Shown here one piece after another: positions 48,880 through 61,342 of a DNA stretch of 64,000 nucleotides. Below the pieces are notes generated by a model. That model did no database searches, was not told the DNA's origin, and was given only the letters and a program-made list of their open reading frames with translations. Source of the DNA: Prunella strophiata. Taxonomy: Eukaryota; Chordata; Aves; Passeriformes; Prunellidae. Position 1 is the stretch's first letter; every line of letters starts with the position of its first letter. The stretch spans positions 86,988,809 to 87,052,808 of the forward strand of contig JAZBQD010000015.1 of assembly GCA_036583965.1 (NCBI GenBank), in the 5' to 3' direction. The position numbers and the translations under genes were made by a program.

Positions 48880-51800
48880 ATTTGAAATTAAATTGAATTT
48901 AAAGGATGTATAAATGTAAAGCTAGTGAATATTCCAGTTCTGGAACAAAACCAAGTGCTCTGTGTCTGTTCAAATTTACCTATTTTTAAAATAGAATAAT
49001 TAATTGAGAATAGCTCCTAGCTGTGCTTAGCTAGGGTTTGAGTGTTCAAATGCTCTGTGTGTCTTATTTGAGTTCCTAAGGAGGCAATGCCCAAGTATTA
49101 TTTAAGTATTGGGTTTCAGGCTGAATGTTTTCTCTCTGCTTGTTTTGCAAGCACCTAAAATTACTGTAACTGAGAGAAGGGGAAAAAGTGTAGTTTTTGC
49201 TTTTGCTAACAATATGTATGTAATCAGCACCTCCTGGTTAATGAATTAGTTGGCTGTTTCTTTCATACAGCAATAGCAGGGAAAACTGCTGGGATAATCA
49301 GCAAGTGTTGGCAGGGGGATTCAGCAATGTATATATCAGTTAATATTTCCTTTAAATAGTTTTCAAGTAAGCTAGATCAAAATTTTGAATGGGCCCCCTA
49401 TGTGTCTAAATATTTTTCAGGAGCTGAGACAAATAAAATATTATAAACGTGCAGTATTTAATTACTTTCTTAAACTTTAAGGAAGCACACAGAATGGTTT
49501 TATTCCCCTTTCACAGTGCAATCACAGTTTGCAGAATAAACTCCTAATTTTGAATTTAAAACGTTGAACATAATTGAAGGTTTTGCTTGGGTTTTTTTCT
49601 AACTCAAAAAGGCCTCCTTATAATGTCATTATAAATAGTTTTTTCTTCTTAAATGGTGATAAAAATATGTTCTTTCTACAGATATCCTTTGCAATTGCTA
49701 TGTATTCAATACCTTAGGCTTACCCATGCATGGAGCCATCCCAGAACTCAAGTGTTAAGAAGTAGATGCATCAGCAGAGAACAAATTTACCTTTGGTGAT
49801 GGCTACCAAACCTGTGCCCTCAACAGTGTTATGTTCCAGCACGCAGACTTGTTTTTAAACGTCATCTCTTACCAAGTGGACTGACAAACAAGCCAAAGTG
49901 GGCACAGGGCCATTCCCTGAGAAAAAAAAGAGAGGGCAGTGCATGGATGACCACCAAGTGATGGCCATCTCTTCCTGGCAGTGAGAGGAGCAGCAGCACG
50001 GAACGGTTGTGGTTCAGGGGAGGCTCTGCCTTCAGCCTCGCTCCAGTGCCTGTCTCCCCAGCCCCGTGATGTTCTTCAACACAGATCTGCTTCTTCTGAC
50101 TAACTCCACGCTTTGGGAGTGAAGGCTGGTAAGGAAGGGAACCAGACAGCTCCTAGGACAGGCTGGAATTGAGTACTGCAGGGGGAACTGCCCTCTGGAG
50201 GGAGTGATTGCAGGGGATATTTGACATGAGCTTCCTCTTATCTGCATTTAGACAGATACTGCTGCTGATGGTGGGGATCTGGGAGCTTTTTAGGGTATTC
50301 TTTGGTTGTTTGGTTTTTTTTGGTTTGGTTTTGTTGAGTTCCTTTTGTTTTGGCTTATTTAACAGAACCAACAGTATCTTTTTATTTAAAAGAAAAATGC
50401 TGTAAGCTTAAGATAAGATTCTTTCATCTTGGCTATAACAAAACAGTAAGCCAAGCAGACAGCTTGGAATGGGTGTGTTTTTCTCAATTAGCGAGCCTCA
50501 TTGCTAGTGGTTTTGTAGAGCTTATTATTTGCTGTACATGAATGTGAAGTACAGATTCCTTGCTCAGTGATGGTAGCTGCCACCCAAGGACACCAGTGCT
50601 GGGGAATAGGGACTTTTTCTGGGCTTGCACCCAGACCAGGTGCAATGTAGGGAGGCTGATCCCTGTGCAAGCAGGGAGCCAGGCTTCATGAAGTGCAGAA
50701 GGCTTTGCTGACTGTGTCTCTTGGGAGGATCCAAGACCTCTGTTGCCTCATGTGTGAAGGTAATTTAAATAATTTTAGCCTGACCTTGGGGATCGCTGTG
50801 CCACTTGTTGCTGGATGGTAGTGACCAGGTCTCAGTGTGTTCTGGTGACTTGATGTGACCACTTTCCTTCTTTGCTTTATTGGTGAGCCAGTGAAAACTC
50901 ATTATTTTCTGTAAGAGGTCCTTCTGTAAGAGGTTTGGTGGCAATATAGTAAATTACAACAGTATTTTTGTCAAATGTCCAGCAAAAATAAGTTTCTGAA
51001 AGGACTCAAAATTGTGGGAAGGTGTTTTGCAAATGTCATTTTCCAGTACAATACAATAGGAGGAAGCCATGGTATGTATTTTGCATTTAGAAATAAGACC
51101 AATTTAAGCTATGAATAATTGTTGAAGTTGGGATCACCAAGATAAAAAAAATGGTCCACACAAATGACTTAAAATTTTTGCGTCTGACTGTGTTTTTACT
51201 TTTCTCATGTCTAAAGGCTGCCAAATTCTAGATGCTGTCTTTCCTGGGAACTAACCAATGCTCTCTGGCATGATTTTCACTTCCCCTTATGTCTATATTT
51301 GAAAAAGCATATGTGTAGTCCCTAAATGAATATAGTGGTTAACAAGCTATGGATGACAACCCACAAAACATATTTGCTAAAGCAAGTTTCATACTGCTTA
51401 ATGGAAAACAAATACCAGAACTACAAAACCAGGGATATTGCTATACATGCATATATTTCACGTAGGAGAAAAGGTGAAGGAAAAAGTCCCCTTCTGAGTT
51501 TTTCTTGAGAACCCTTCTTCCCTGCTGGAGTTAAGTTACTGTAACTCTGGGGGCAGAACTTGGTTCTTCAGTACATATTTATGTTTTCCCTGGTAGGGCA
51601 GGACATGCTATAGCAGAAATAACTAGTTACTATTACATGAGTAATGGCTTCATCCTTCTTAGTTCCTAAGGAAGGAATCATCCTTTACATCCGAAGGAAT
51701 GTAGGGCCAGCAGCATCCCCCTAAAGCAGCACTGTGAAGTCATTCCTGTAGTAAACTGTGTTTCTGTTGTTCCTAAAAGAGAAGAGGCCATGCAGAATTT

Positions 51801-52690
51801 TCAAGCTTTCTGTGATGTGTCTTGTGTGCAAGCAACAGGACATAGGTGATGCTGCAGAGGCTTGGGGAAGGACTGCAGTGCGTGGGGAAAACCCCTCCTT
51901 GCAGGCAGTGAGTGCATCATCCCCAGCTGAGGGCTCACCTTGGGGGCAGGTGGGGAATGGACCATGGCTGGGATAGAGCAGCTCTTTCTGCATTTTTCAA
52001 CTGCACATTGCCACAGGTGCATGGAGCCCTTGCTACCCAACCCACTGAATTTGGAAGCTCATTCAGGTAGTAGCTGCTGGCTTGAACACAGCAAGAAATT
52101 AGAGGTTTTGTTACAAAACACTAAAGCTTAGTAGTGTTCTTACCCTTGGATGCTCAGTCTTCAGCCAGAGCTTCCTGAAGCTTGCTTATTTTATTAGATT
52201 TTATTTTAATTTAAAAGTAACTTAAAATGTATTTACTTGTCTTCTTTCATCTGGTGACTCACATTTGTTTCTTCCACATGACTGCTCTGCTGAGAAGGTT
52301 AGGAACCTAAGAAGTAAAACTGAGATTTCTGTAACTTTCTGCTTCCTCTATCAAATCCCTTAAGAAATTATCAAACACTGGCAGGGTTTATGATGTCATT
52401 AGAGCCTTTTATAACTGCCTAATGCTCCAAGTAGAAGAAACTTGGTTATAACATGTTGTGTAACCAAGCACACTGGTCTTCAAAATCAGAATTTAAAGCC
52501 CATTTTTTTTCAAATTACCTTTCAGGTGCCTATATAAATACAGTAAGTTCTGGTGAAATCAGTTGTTAAGTGGGCATCACTTTCTCTGATATGAACCACA
52601 GCTTTTTTTTTTGTTTTTCCTTAATTTTGGTTCTCAGTTTCCAAATAGTTTGCTGATACTAGTGCACTTGGTACTTAGGAAAAAGGAGGT
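48878..52690 (+). other. HIVEP1: HIVEP1 intron 2 continued, no exon recognised
   Basis: Mixed-composition intron. Another TTTGG/T-rich tract lies near 50300-50345. TCTGTAAGAGGT is duplicated in tandem near 50909-50935. No splice-flanked open frame or RNA gene was found. Confidence 0.45.
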
Positions 52691-52766
52691 AACTTCCATA
52701 TTAGTTACCATATTAACTAGTATTAGTTAATCTTACCATATTAAGTTCCATATTAGTTACTAGGTT
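52691..52766. repeat. Cluster of direct and inverted TTCCATATTAGTTA repeats
   Basis: TTCCATATTAGTTAC occurs twice about 52 bp apart, ACCATATTAA occurs twice between them, and AACTAGTATTAGTT forms a small palindrome in the middle. This suggests a locally expanded AT-rich minisatellite. Confidence 0.7.
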
Positions 52767-52961
52767 TTGGTATAAAGCGGCTGTTGTAGAATATCCACCC
52801 TTCTGCCAGGGTTTAGTCCATGAAGTGTGGAAGAAAATAGCCTTGCACATGCATGCCTATCTAAGTTTTTTTTTAGTTAGCTGCAGTGGTTTTCTGATGA
52901 ACTTTATACAAACCAGGAAGAAGTGGCTTTCTCATTTGCTGTAGGTGAACTTTCTGTAACA

Positions 52962-53006
52962 GGGAGGTTGGACTAGTCCCTTCCAACCCCAGCCATTCTG
53001 TGATTT
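52962..53006 (+). mobile_element. CR1 LINE 3' terminal fragment
   Basis: GGGAGGTTGGACTAG, then TCCCTTCCAACCCCAGCCAT and TCTGTGATTT reproduce the last part of CR1 3' UTRs. Only about 45 bp is recognisable and the piece carries no coding sequence. Confidence 0.85.
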
Positions 53007-53221
53007 CAAAATGAGTTGAGGAGTGGCTGCTGGGTACTTTCCAATTGAGTGCAGCGTGACATCGGTGGCCTGCACAAACCACAGGCCTGCTGTTGGTACC
53101 CTGTCAGTGAAGGCAGATCTGCCATGCCCTTGCATGAGGCTTTGGCTTCTTCAGAAAAAAGGGAGGATGAATAGAACTATAAAATAAACTTTCTTTTTAT
53201 TTTCCTTGAAGTTCAGAGAAC

Positions 53222-53256
53222 ATGTGTGTGTGTTTGATATATATATTTATATAAAA
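53222..53256. repeat. GT/TA microsatellite
   Basis: TGTGTGTGTG followed by ATATATATATTTATATAAAA in intronic DNA. Confidence 0.85.
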
Positions 53257-54583
53257 ACAGAGAAACAAAGCCCAGTATTCCAACAATCCTAATGCATGTT
53301 CAGGGGAGAAAAATACACTTTTCAGATAAGCACCCTTGGTCCTGGCCTATACCATGTAAGTGTCTGCCCAGTAATGCTTCTGATAAATTTTTGTTAAAAG
53401 CTGCTGTAGTTAAACTCAACAGTTCATTTGCATGAGATGTGACTCCAAAGCAAGTTGCTGAAACTTAGTTATGCATGTGCTGTGGACAAGGCTGTGCTAA
53501 GGCAAGCATGTGTTAGTAATATTAGTACTGTTGTTACCTGAGGTGTTATGCTCTGCCTGGATTTTCTGCCTGTTTTCTTGAAGAGCTTCAGTTCTTAATA
53601 TACTACCAACTTCTGTGTTGTGGTAAAAGGAAATGCCAAAGGAACGCCGTTGTGCATCTGTGGTGGCTGAGATCTTCACCCAAACTGCAGTCCTGTTGAT
53701 TTTCACCAAAATGTCCCAATCTGTAATGTTTTTAATGGGATCTTTGACAAAGGATAATGGCTTTAAACTGACAGAGAATGGGTTTAGATTCATATAAGCA
53801 AGGAAAAAGAACTTCTTATACTGAACCCAAACTTGTAGCTGTAGCTAAATCACAGTGAGGTGGGAGATGCAACTTGTTTGGACAGCTAATGGCTGGTTAG
53901 TACTTATAATCAAATGAACAAGATCCCTGATGCTTTTTTGAAGGATGGTGTAAATAAGTAAAATAGGTTTTAGCCTCAAACCACTAGTAATCTGTGCAGA
54001 CAAAATACACATAAGAGAGGAAAAAGTTATGTACTTTATATAGAGGCAGGGAGTCGGAAAGGCTGATGTCCTCACATAGTATGCATTGTGCTGGTAAAGT
54101 ATAAAGAAGTGAAAGGTAGTGTTGCAGTAAACTTTTTCCCTTTCTTATTTCCAGATCTCTTAGCAGCTAACTGCAAAGCCCTGATTTTCTCTGTAGCTGA
54201 TCAGGACACTGGGTGTTTTGTGCAGTTCAGGTGACTTGCAGTACTCCACATGGCTACGTCGTCTTGCCTTAGACTTGCTGTTGATGGGCAAGCTGTACTT
54301 CACCTTCACCCAGGACTATCAGGGACCACAAGACTGAAGTCTCTCTTGTTTCTGTATTTTTAAATAAAGGGACTGCTCCTCTCATAGGCCTCAGTGGGCA
54401 CTAAGTGCTGGGCAAAGGGGAAGGCAGTTTGCCTGCATGCAGAACCACAGGGCTGAACTGTGTGCCCAAGAAATGATCTAACCTGCTTACCCTAAGACAG
54501 GGTTGGCAAAGTCATTTCTGACAGCAACTAGCATCTTTCTACAGAACATGTAGATATATATACTCATCCTAATAAAAAGATAC

Positions 54584-54613
54584 AATATATATATATATGA
54601 TATATGATCTATA

Positions 54614-54645
<32 letters not shown>

Positions 54646-54660
54646 AACATACATATGTAT
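54584..54660. repeat. Long TA microsatellite
   Basis: Alternating TA over most of 77 bp, interrupted by TGATATATGATC, TACA and AAACATACATATG. It can form cruciform DNA and is likely length-variable. Confidence 0.95.
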
Positions 54661-54699
54661 AAAATCTATTCATGTGCTTTTCCTTCTGTCAGAAAACTT

Positions 54700-55110
54700 T
54701 TCTCACTGTCTTGGTAAAATCTTTCCTCTTTAAATTTGAAAATACATTCATTTTCTCTTTGCATCTTCCTTCTGAACAATTGAAGACTGTTACCTTCTCT
54801 GCCTTCAGTTTCCTTTTGTTTAGATTAGATACTTAATTTATCCTCTTTCTACTCTTCTCTGAATATCTTCCGACTTGTCCACATATCTCATGGAGAGCAG
54901 CAGTGAAACTTGACCAAAATGTTCCTGTTGACATCTAGTGATGGTGAGTACAGCAACAGGCTTTCCTCACAGAGCTCTCTTGCTGTCTGTTCCAGCACAA
55001 TATTTGCTTTTTTGCAAGAGTGTGATATTGTTGATGCTTATCTAGCTTATTGTGTGCCGTAACCTTTAGCTCTCTTCCACAGAACTGCCTATCTGGGAGA
55101 GTGCAAGTTG
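54700..55110 (-). mobile_element. Ancient CR1 LINE fragment (minus strand)
   Basis: CTCTGAATATCTTCCGACTT and GTCCACAT correspond to CTCTGGACTCTCTCCAATTTGTCCACAT of old CR1 elements read in reverse. Further on, CACAATATTTGCTTTTTTGC and AAGAGTGTGATATTGTTGAT, then CTTATTGTG and CTTTAGCTCTCTTCC, follow the CR1 order (ATGATATTAGCCTTTTTTGCAACTGCATCACATTGTTGACTCAT ...). It is highly diverged, so it predates the bird-specific copies elsewhere in the window. Confidence 0.6.
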
Positions 55111-58100
55111 GGCTGTTGATGAAAGATGGAAAGATGAAAGATGGTTGTGAGGCTGACCTGGGATAGTGAACTAGAAAAAGGGCTAAAAAGTGACTTAGAG
55201 GAAAACTACCTGATTAAATACCGGAGAAAACATTTCACTGAAAAAAAAAGCACAAAACATGGAATATTTTTTTGACAGTTACTAAAGCAGATGCCAAAGG
55301 GATTTTGGCACAAAATGTGCTTAAGTTCAGTTTGGGTATCAAGGTTATAAAGTGTTTGAGGCTAGGAGACTGCCAAAGAAATGTTTTGCTTGTATATGCA
55401 AGACAGTGTTCTTAATAGTATTAACACTAACATTTGCCTTCTTGCTCTGGTGCCTGCTGAAGTCTGTCACTTTGCTGCCCAAGCTGCTTTTCTGTTTTAC
55501 CTTTCCATCTTCCTTATGGAAAAAAACTCAGTTCAATTGTTTTTTCGTATTAGATTAATTCAGTTGGATTTATGCGTATGCATTTTCTTGTAATAATAGT
55601 AGTTTTGTATGTTTCAAGAAAGTAGTATTTTAGATTTTTGTGTGATCATTTTAAAATCACACATATGGAAGAGCAGTGTTGCCTTTCAGTGTCTGGAGTG
55701 GGGACCTATGCAGAGCAAGTCCCATGATGGTTTTAGTTATTTAGAATGTTCTACACATGCACAGTGAGTTTTTTCTTCCTGAAAAGAGGGGAAATCCTCA
55801 CTCACTGAAACAATTTGTCTTCCAGATTGGACAAAAAAAACATGGGTTTTTGTAGTGGGCTAAAATCCTGCAAAATTTCAGCACTGTATTTTTTCCAGTA
55901 ATCCCAAGATTGTTTGTTCAGCTGCTTTCATTCAGTGTAGCACTTAATGAGAGTATTTTTAAAAAAGAGAGGTGGTTAGAGCATGCAGCTTGGTTTTTTT
56001 TTTTTTTTTTTTAAGTTCTTTGACATATACTTGTTCTTTCATACCCCTTTCCACATTCTCACTGTGTGTGTAAAGGAGTGTGTGAGAGGCACTCCCAGGA
56101 GGAATGTCAGCAATTTGTGCTCCTGAGTCAGCAGAAGTTGCTGGAAAAAGGACAGAAGTGTAGTAACTGCTGCGGCGAAGTGCCGCGCTTCGCGTTGTGT
56201 TGCCTGATCCCGATTATGGGTCTTAAGCCCCTACTGACAGCCACAATCCCCTTGTTTATGAATCTGTTTCTAAATGCTTTCTTTCAGAGAGTCACACAGC
56301 TATGACTGCACCCTGCTTCGTTTCGACATTTCCTCGTTAGCCTGAAGGGAAGCTCTCTAAAACCTGCTACCCCATGCTGCTTCCATCCTCAGCAGGAAAG
56401 GGGATGGTTTCACAGTCCTGTGCAAGGGCCAGAGGCTGGGGTGCATTTGGGAGCCAGGAGGGAAGGGTGGCATGGTGGCTGCAAAACCATGTCATCAAAT
56501 ATCAGCTATATTCTTTATAATTTCTGATCCAGCTATTGCTGTCTTGGCCAAGGACTGGGTTGAAATCATATGGGACTCTGAGAACTTTATATCCCTTTGG
56601 GTCTTTCACCTTGGGCTACTTCGAACCAGAATGGCAAAAATTTAATTAAAATGTATTGCTGAATTTAGTGTATCTTCCACCCATAATGTGGTCTGGGTGA
56701 GGGGGTTGGGGTTGCTTTTTTGTTTTGTTTTGTGTTTTTAAGTAGATAACCACCTGAATCCACAAAGTAGTGCACTTAATAATCTATTTTCTTCTGTCCT
56801 TGAGCATGTGCACTACTACAAATGGGACAATCACCTGTAGAATTGACCTGTGCTTCATCTTTCAAGGCTTGCACATTGGTGACTAGATTATTTGCTGTTT
56901 AGCATGTTCTGTGATCAATGCTAAAATTTGAGTTGCACAGTTTGCAGAAATGCTGAGTAACTATCGTTTCCATGTTATTTTGTTCTAAATAATTCAAAAA
57001 GATGCTTATACAAAGCTGTGGGCTGCTCTCCTGCATAATTAATACTACAACGAAACCATGGTAGCATTAAAATGAATAGTCAAAAAGGAGCCCTGTCCTG
57101 TCTGCTACCTACAGAGAAAATTCTGTCCTACCTTTTTATTGTTCTGGAAAGGTCTCTACACCACCACTTTAAAATAGATAGCTTTTGCTGAAGTCCCTCA
57201 GTTGAAATTTAAGGAAGGGTGAAAAGAACAGGAGCAAAGAGCTGACATGCCCCTGGAGAGCTCAAAAGAAGGAGCAGTGGATGCAAAGTGAAATCAAATC
57301 TCAGCTCTCAGGAAGGCAGGGATCTGTGTCCATCAGTTTTCATACAGGTACAGTAGGGTTTGAGCCATGCATGGAGCTGGGTGCAATAAGGCAGGTCTTG
57401 GCATCACCCTGGTGAGTAAGCCACCAACTTTTCCTGAATTTTTTTGTAGAAGAACCCAACATGAGCTCTCAAGTGTGGCTGAATTGTGATTTTTTTTTGA
57501 TTGGTACACAAAATACTTTTGATGCTGAGAGTTAAGTTGAAAGTTAACAATGATTCCTTTGTAGCAATCCCTTTTGAAGTAGACAGTCCTATAGCTAGAA
57601 GAAAACACTACACAGAGGGATAAATTCTGCTTTCAAGTCTATATTTTATATTAAACTATTCCATTGAATATGTAAGTATCCCTGTCCTTGCTTGATTTCT
57701 TTTTCTTCAAATAATCAGCAGCATTTGGCATTTTCACACCCTTCTTACAGTAATTTCTGGTAATTTCTTCCTGAGTGCTGATACTTGGTTCCGTCTTAGG
57801 TAATTGATACTTAAGTTTCTCAGAAAGCTTTTACATCTGTATTCACTGGTCAGATACTGTTTGGCTGCTTTCTTGAATTTCCCATCTTAATTCCTATCAC
57901 AACATTTCCTAAACTATATCATTTTTTTTTTATTTTTTTTTTTCTGATAGAAAACCACCTGGTGTTGTCGGCTGTGCTGCCATATCCAGCAGGTTCATGG
58001 TAGGGCTGTGACCTGATGAGAAGCTCTTTCCCAGGCTGGTCTGAGAACACCAGTGATGGTGCTGGTTGCCTCTCCCCAACCAAGATTAGCAGCTAGCACA

Positions 58101-59985
58101 AGGGAAACACCCAGGCCGTGCAAACGCGGCCGCCTTGGGCCCATCACAGGCTGCATTGCCTCATGTCATGCAGAGCTGTTGTTGGTTATTAAGGGCATCC
58201 GTGCTCTCATGTTGGCAGCCTACCAGACCTATCTTCTTCCAACTGAGCCTCAAGGCTTATTGTATCAGAGCTCAAGAGAGACATGCCTGCCCTAGCTGTG
58301 TGCTGATAGTGTCAGTCAGATGGGTGATGTGGGGTAACTGGCCACTCTTGATCACGTATTTTGTGCCTGATTTAAGGGCCCCACTAGATCCTAGGTCAGG
58401 GGAGCAATGCATGTGGCTGCCACTGGGCAATGGGGTTGAAACCTCAGCCTGATGACAGTCACAACAGGTACCGTTTGCTGGGTCCCCACAGTTGGACCTG
58501 TGATGGTGACACACCAAGAACTTGTAACAAATCCTGTGAGTCATTCCATCGCTGCTTGACATCTCCATTTCCTGTACCCTAGTGCTCAGAGGGAGCCCAA
58601 TCACTGCCCCTAGCGACTCCTTCCTTCTTCAGCTTCATTCTCCACCTGTGTGGTCTGGGTCAGGCAAGACACTTGTTGTAGGAAAGAACCTTGTTTTGGG
58701 ACCACCACATTGAAATCCATCCTGGAGAGCCAGCATTAGCATGGAGTGAGAGCCATTCTGTCATCATCTTCCATGAAGTAACTGCAAAGTTATGTCATAA
58801 AGAACATGAGGTTCTGATCATCACTGCAGAACATGCTGTGTGACAGGACAGCCTTGCTTAGAGGTCTGTATCTTAGGGATTGTGTTGAGTCATACAGTTG
58901 ATAATCTAAATGTAAATAATAGTTGATGCATGTTAAAATTTGAATTTCATTAAGTGGAGGTTTTCAGACTTGAACAAATTCTTTTTTCATGTAATGCTGT
59001 AACATTCTTACTAGCTTTGACAAAGAGTGTTTCCCCTGATACAGAGATAGCAGATAATAATAAGCAAGCAGACAAGGTTATGCAGCAAGGGGGTATTTTA
59101 ATCATCTTTGTTTTGGAGAAGACAGGCCAGAGTGAGGTACCTCTTAGAAACAATCTATTTCACTGATACTTTGCTTCAGCAGATTGACATCATCTCAGGA
59201 AAGAAAATAACTGTTTGCTATTCCTGTCATAGACTTCTTTCAATCACTGCGACAGATGTTCTAAGCATGTTGTTCCTCTCTTAGGTTTCTTTAGCAGTAA
59301 AAATACTGTGGTCTAAATATAGTTTAAATTGGTTGAGGTACCTTGTTTAAATATGATTCAAAATTGCATATACCTGGTTTAAATCAGAGTGTAATAGGAC
59401 AAAACCATTGGAAAGTCTAGTTAAGATGATTTCAAGCCCAGGTAGGAATTCTTATTCATATTTAAAGTGAAATGCTATCTTTTTCTAATATATCTTGCAG
59501 TCTGATTTAAGATGAACCTGGATAACATAGTGAACTTCCCTCCCCCTGCTCATTATTTGGAATTACCTTAGACAAAAAATGGGAAAAATACTTAGTTAAA
59601 TAGTTCTCTTTTCCTGTATCTGCAGTGTTGTCTTTTGTGGCAGCTGAATGTTCTACATCAGGAATACACAGATTGTGTTATCCTTTTACTTCAATGAAAC
59701 AGAGTTTCGTGCTCAGGAACAATTGAGGTGGCTGAGATTAGAGAGAGAACCAGTACACATGCACAGGGTACCCATTACTCCTTCAGGGACTTTGGAAGCT
59801 GAGAAGGCTACGGTTCTTACCACCCCACACCCCTTTCCTCTGCCAGTGAGTTCCAGTTCAAAGCTCTTCTCTGTCATCTTTCCTGCTCACTTGCTTCTGG
59901 GAGAGCTAACAGGATGATGCAGGCTGAGTTCTGCTGAACCTGTTGATGGTGAATAGTTCCTCCTTTTCATTCTCCCACTCATTTT
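55111..59985 (+). other. HIVEP1: HIVEP1 intron 2 continued, no exon recognised
   Basis: Poly(T) tracts lie at 55993-56012 and 57920-57945. A small CpG cluster near 56170-56215 contains the stem GCGAAG/CTTCGC (56175-56193). A NotI-type GCGGCCGC occurs near 58126 in otherwise CpG-poor DNA. Open frames of about 60-110 codons show no domains. Confidence 0.45.
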
Positions 59986-60024
59986 GTACCTAGATGATTG
60001 GTTGGTACCATAGATGATTGGTTG
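59986..60024. promoter_or_regulatory. Tandem repeat carrying two inverted CCAAT boxes
   Basis: Two near-identical units (59986-60004 and 60005-60024) both contain TGATTGGTT, a fit to the reverse complement of the NF-Y motif RRCCAATSR, 20 bp apart. Two CCAAT boxes about two helical turns apart occur in NF-Y-driven promoters and LTRs, but a simple tandem duplication explains the pair equally well. Confidence 0.4.
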
Positions 60025-61170
60025 CTGCTCATGTGGCCGACTTTTTGAGACCACTGGGTTGGGAGCACAGCTTCCTGCCTGGAACTGAATAATGGTGGTG
60101 TGACAGTAACTGCATTGGTGTGCATCCCTTCCAAGTGCAATTCCAGTCAGCGATGTTGGTCGGGGGAATGCTCTTGTTTGGATACTGGCTGGCTGGAGCT
60201 TTCTGCTCCCTCTTTCTGACACGTATACAGATGAAGTTGCTAAATTGTGGTGTCTGGGACAAGGTGCTCTTTTGTTACAAAAAATGATGAGTAAAGCAAC
60301 AAAGTTCAAGGTTTATTTCATCACTTGGACTTTTGCTCCAGTGATAGAGACTGGGAGTTCAACTTTAGAAAATTGAGATCCTCAGTTTGTAATCTGTTCC
60401 TGTTCATTGCTAGCTAACATTATTTAGTAGACTGTTAAAATAATCCTTCAAGAAGGAAGTAAATGTGGGGAGATACAGGTGCAATGATCTCTAGTGCCTA
60501 ATGACACTGACTGTTAGCATCCTTCACTTTGTGCTTGTTTCTGGGGGAGGAGAGAGAAGCTTATGTGGTAATCCCACGCTGCCAGGTCATTGCAGGGAAT
60601 CTGGTGCCAGCAGTAATACTCTGTTCAAGGTCCTGCTTCTGTGGGAAAACTCACGGGTGGTTAACTTGAGCATCCAATTTTGAGCCTTCACAGAGGAGAC
60701 TGGTTCATGTATGCTTTTTTCTTGAAGCCATTTGGGCCCCGCTATGATCTCACATAAAGAGACATTTTCTTCTAGATTTGGCTTACAAATTTGGAGTTGG
60801 GATCATTCATATTGATCTTTGGTTTCAAGCTTCTTTGTGCAGCAGTGAAGGTTGTAGTTGTTTACTTACTAATTTCATCATCGTACCTGTGTTGATTTAG
60901 TGCCCATAGGTATTTAAGCTGTGAGAACAGTGAGAAAGACTTCAACATCTAATTTTCCCCCTTTCTGTTCTTATAATTAAACAGAAATCCTACAGCATTC
61001 ACCCAAGGAGTCACTCTGTAAAGTTCATGGTTAATTTCACTATCCATGGACAGCTGAATGCACTTTTGGGGCTTTTTTGCAGCATGATCGTGGCCTTCTC
61101 TTAATGCTTCTATGACAATTTTGTACTCAGTTTGGTTTAGAATGAAAGAACAAAAGGATTCTTCAGCATT
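60025..61170 (+). other. HIVEP1: HIVEP1 intron 2 continued, no exon recognised
   Basis: No supported exon or RNA gene. Overlapping minus-strand frames of 140 codons (59887-60309) and 77 codons have no recognisable domain. Confidence 0.4.
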
Positions 61171-61342
61171 CAAACTGGCTGCCTAGGGAAGTGGTTGAGT
61201 CACCATCCCTGGAGGTATTTAAAAGATGTGTATACATGGCACTTAGGGACATAGGTTCGTGGTGCAATTGTCAGCACCGTGTTACCAGTTGGACTCGATG
61301 ATCTTAGAGGTATTTCTAACCTAAATGACTAAATGCTTCTAA
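61171..61342 (+). mobile_element. CR1 LINE 3' end fragment
   Basis: GGCTGCCTAGGGAAGTGGTT, GAGTCACCATCCCTGGAGGT and ATTTAAAAGATGTGTA, then GTTGGACTCGATGATCTTAG and AGGTATTTCTAACC, are classic CR1 3' phrases in order. The terminal octamers are mutated (AAATGACTAAATGCTTCT). It is 5'-truncated, with only the final ORF2 and 3' UTR portion. Confidence 0.93.
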
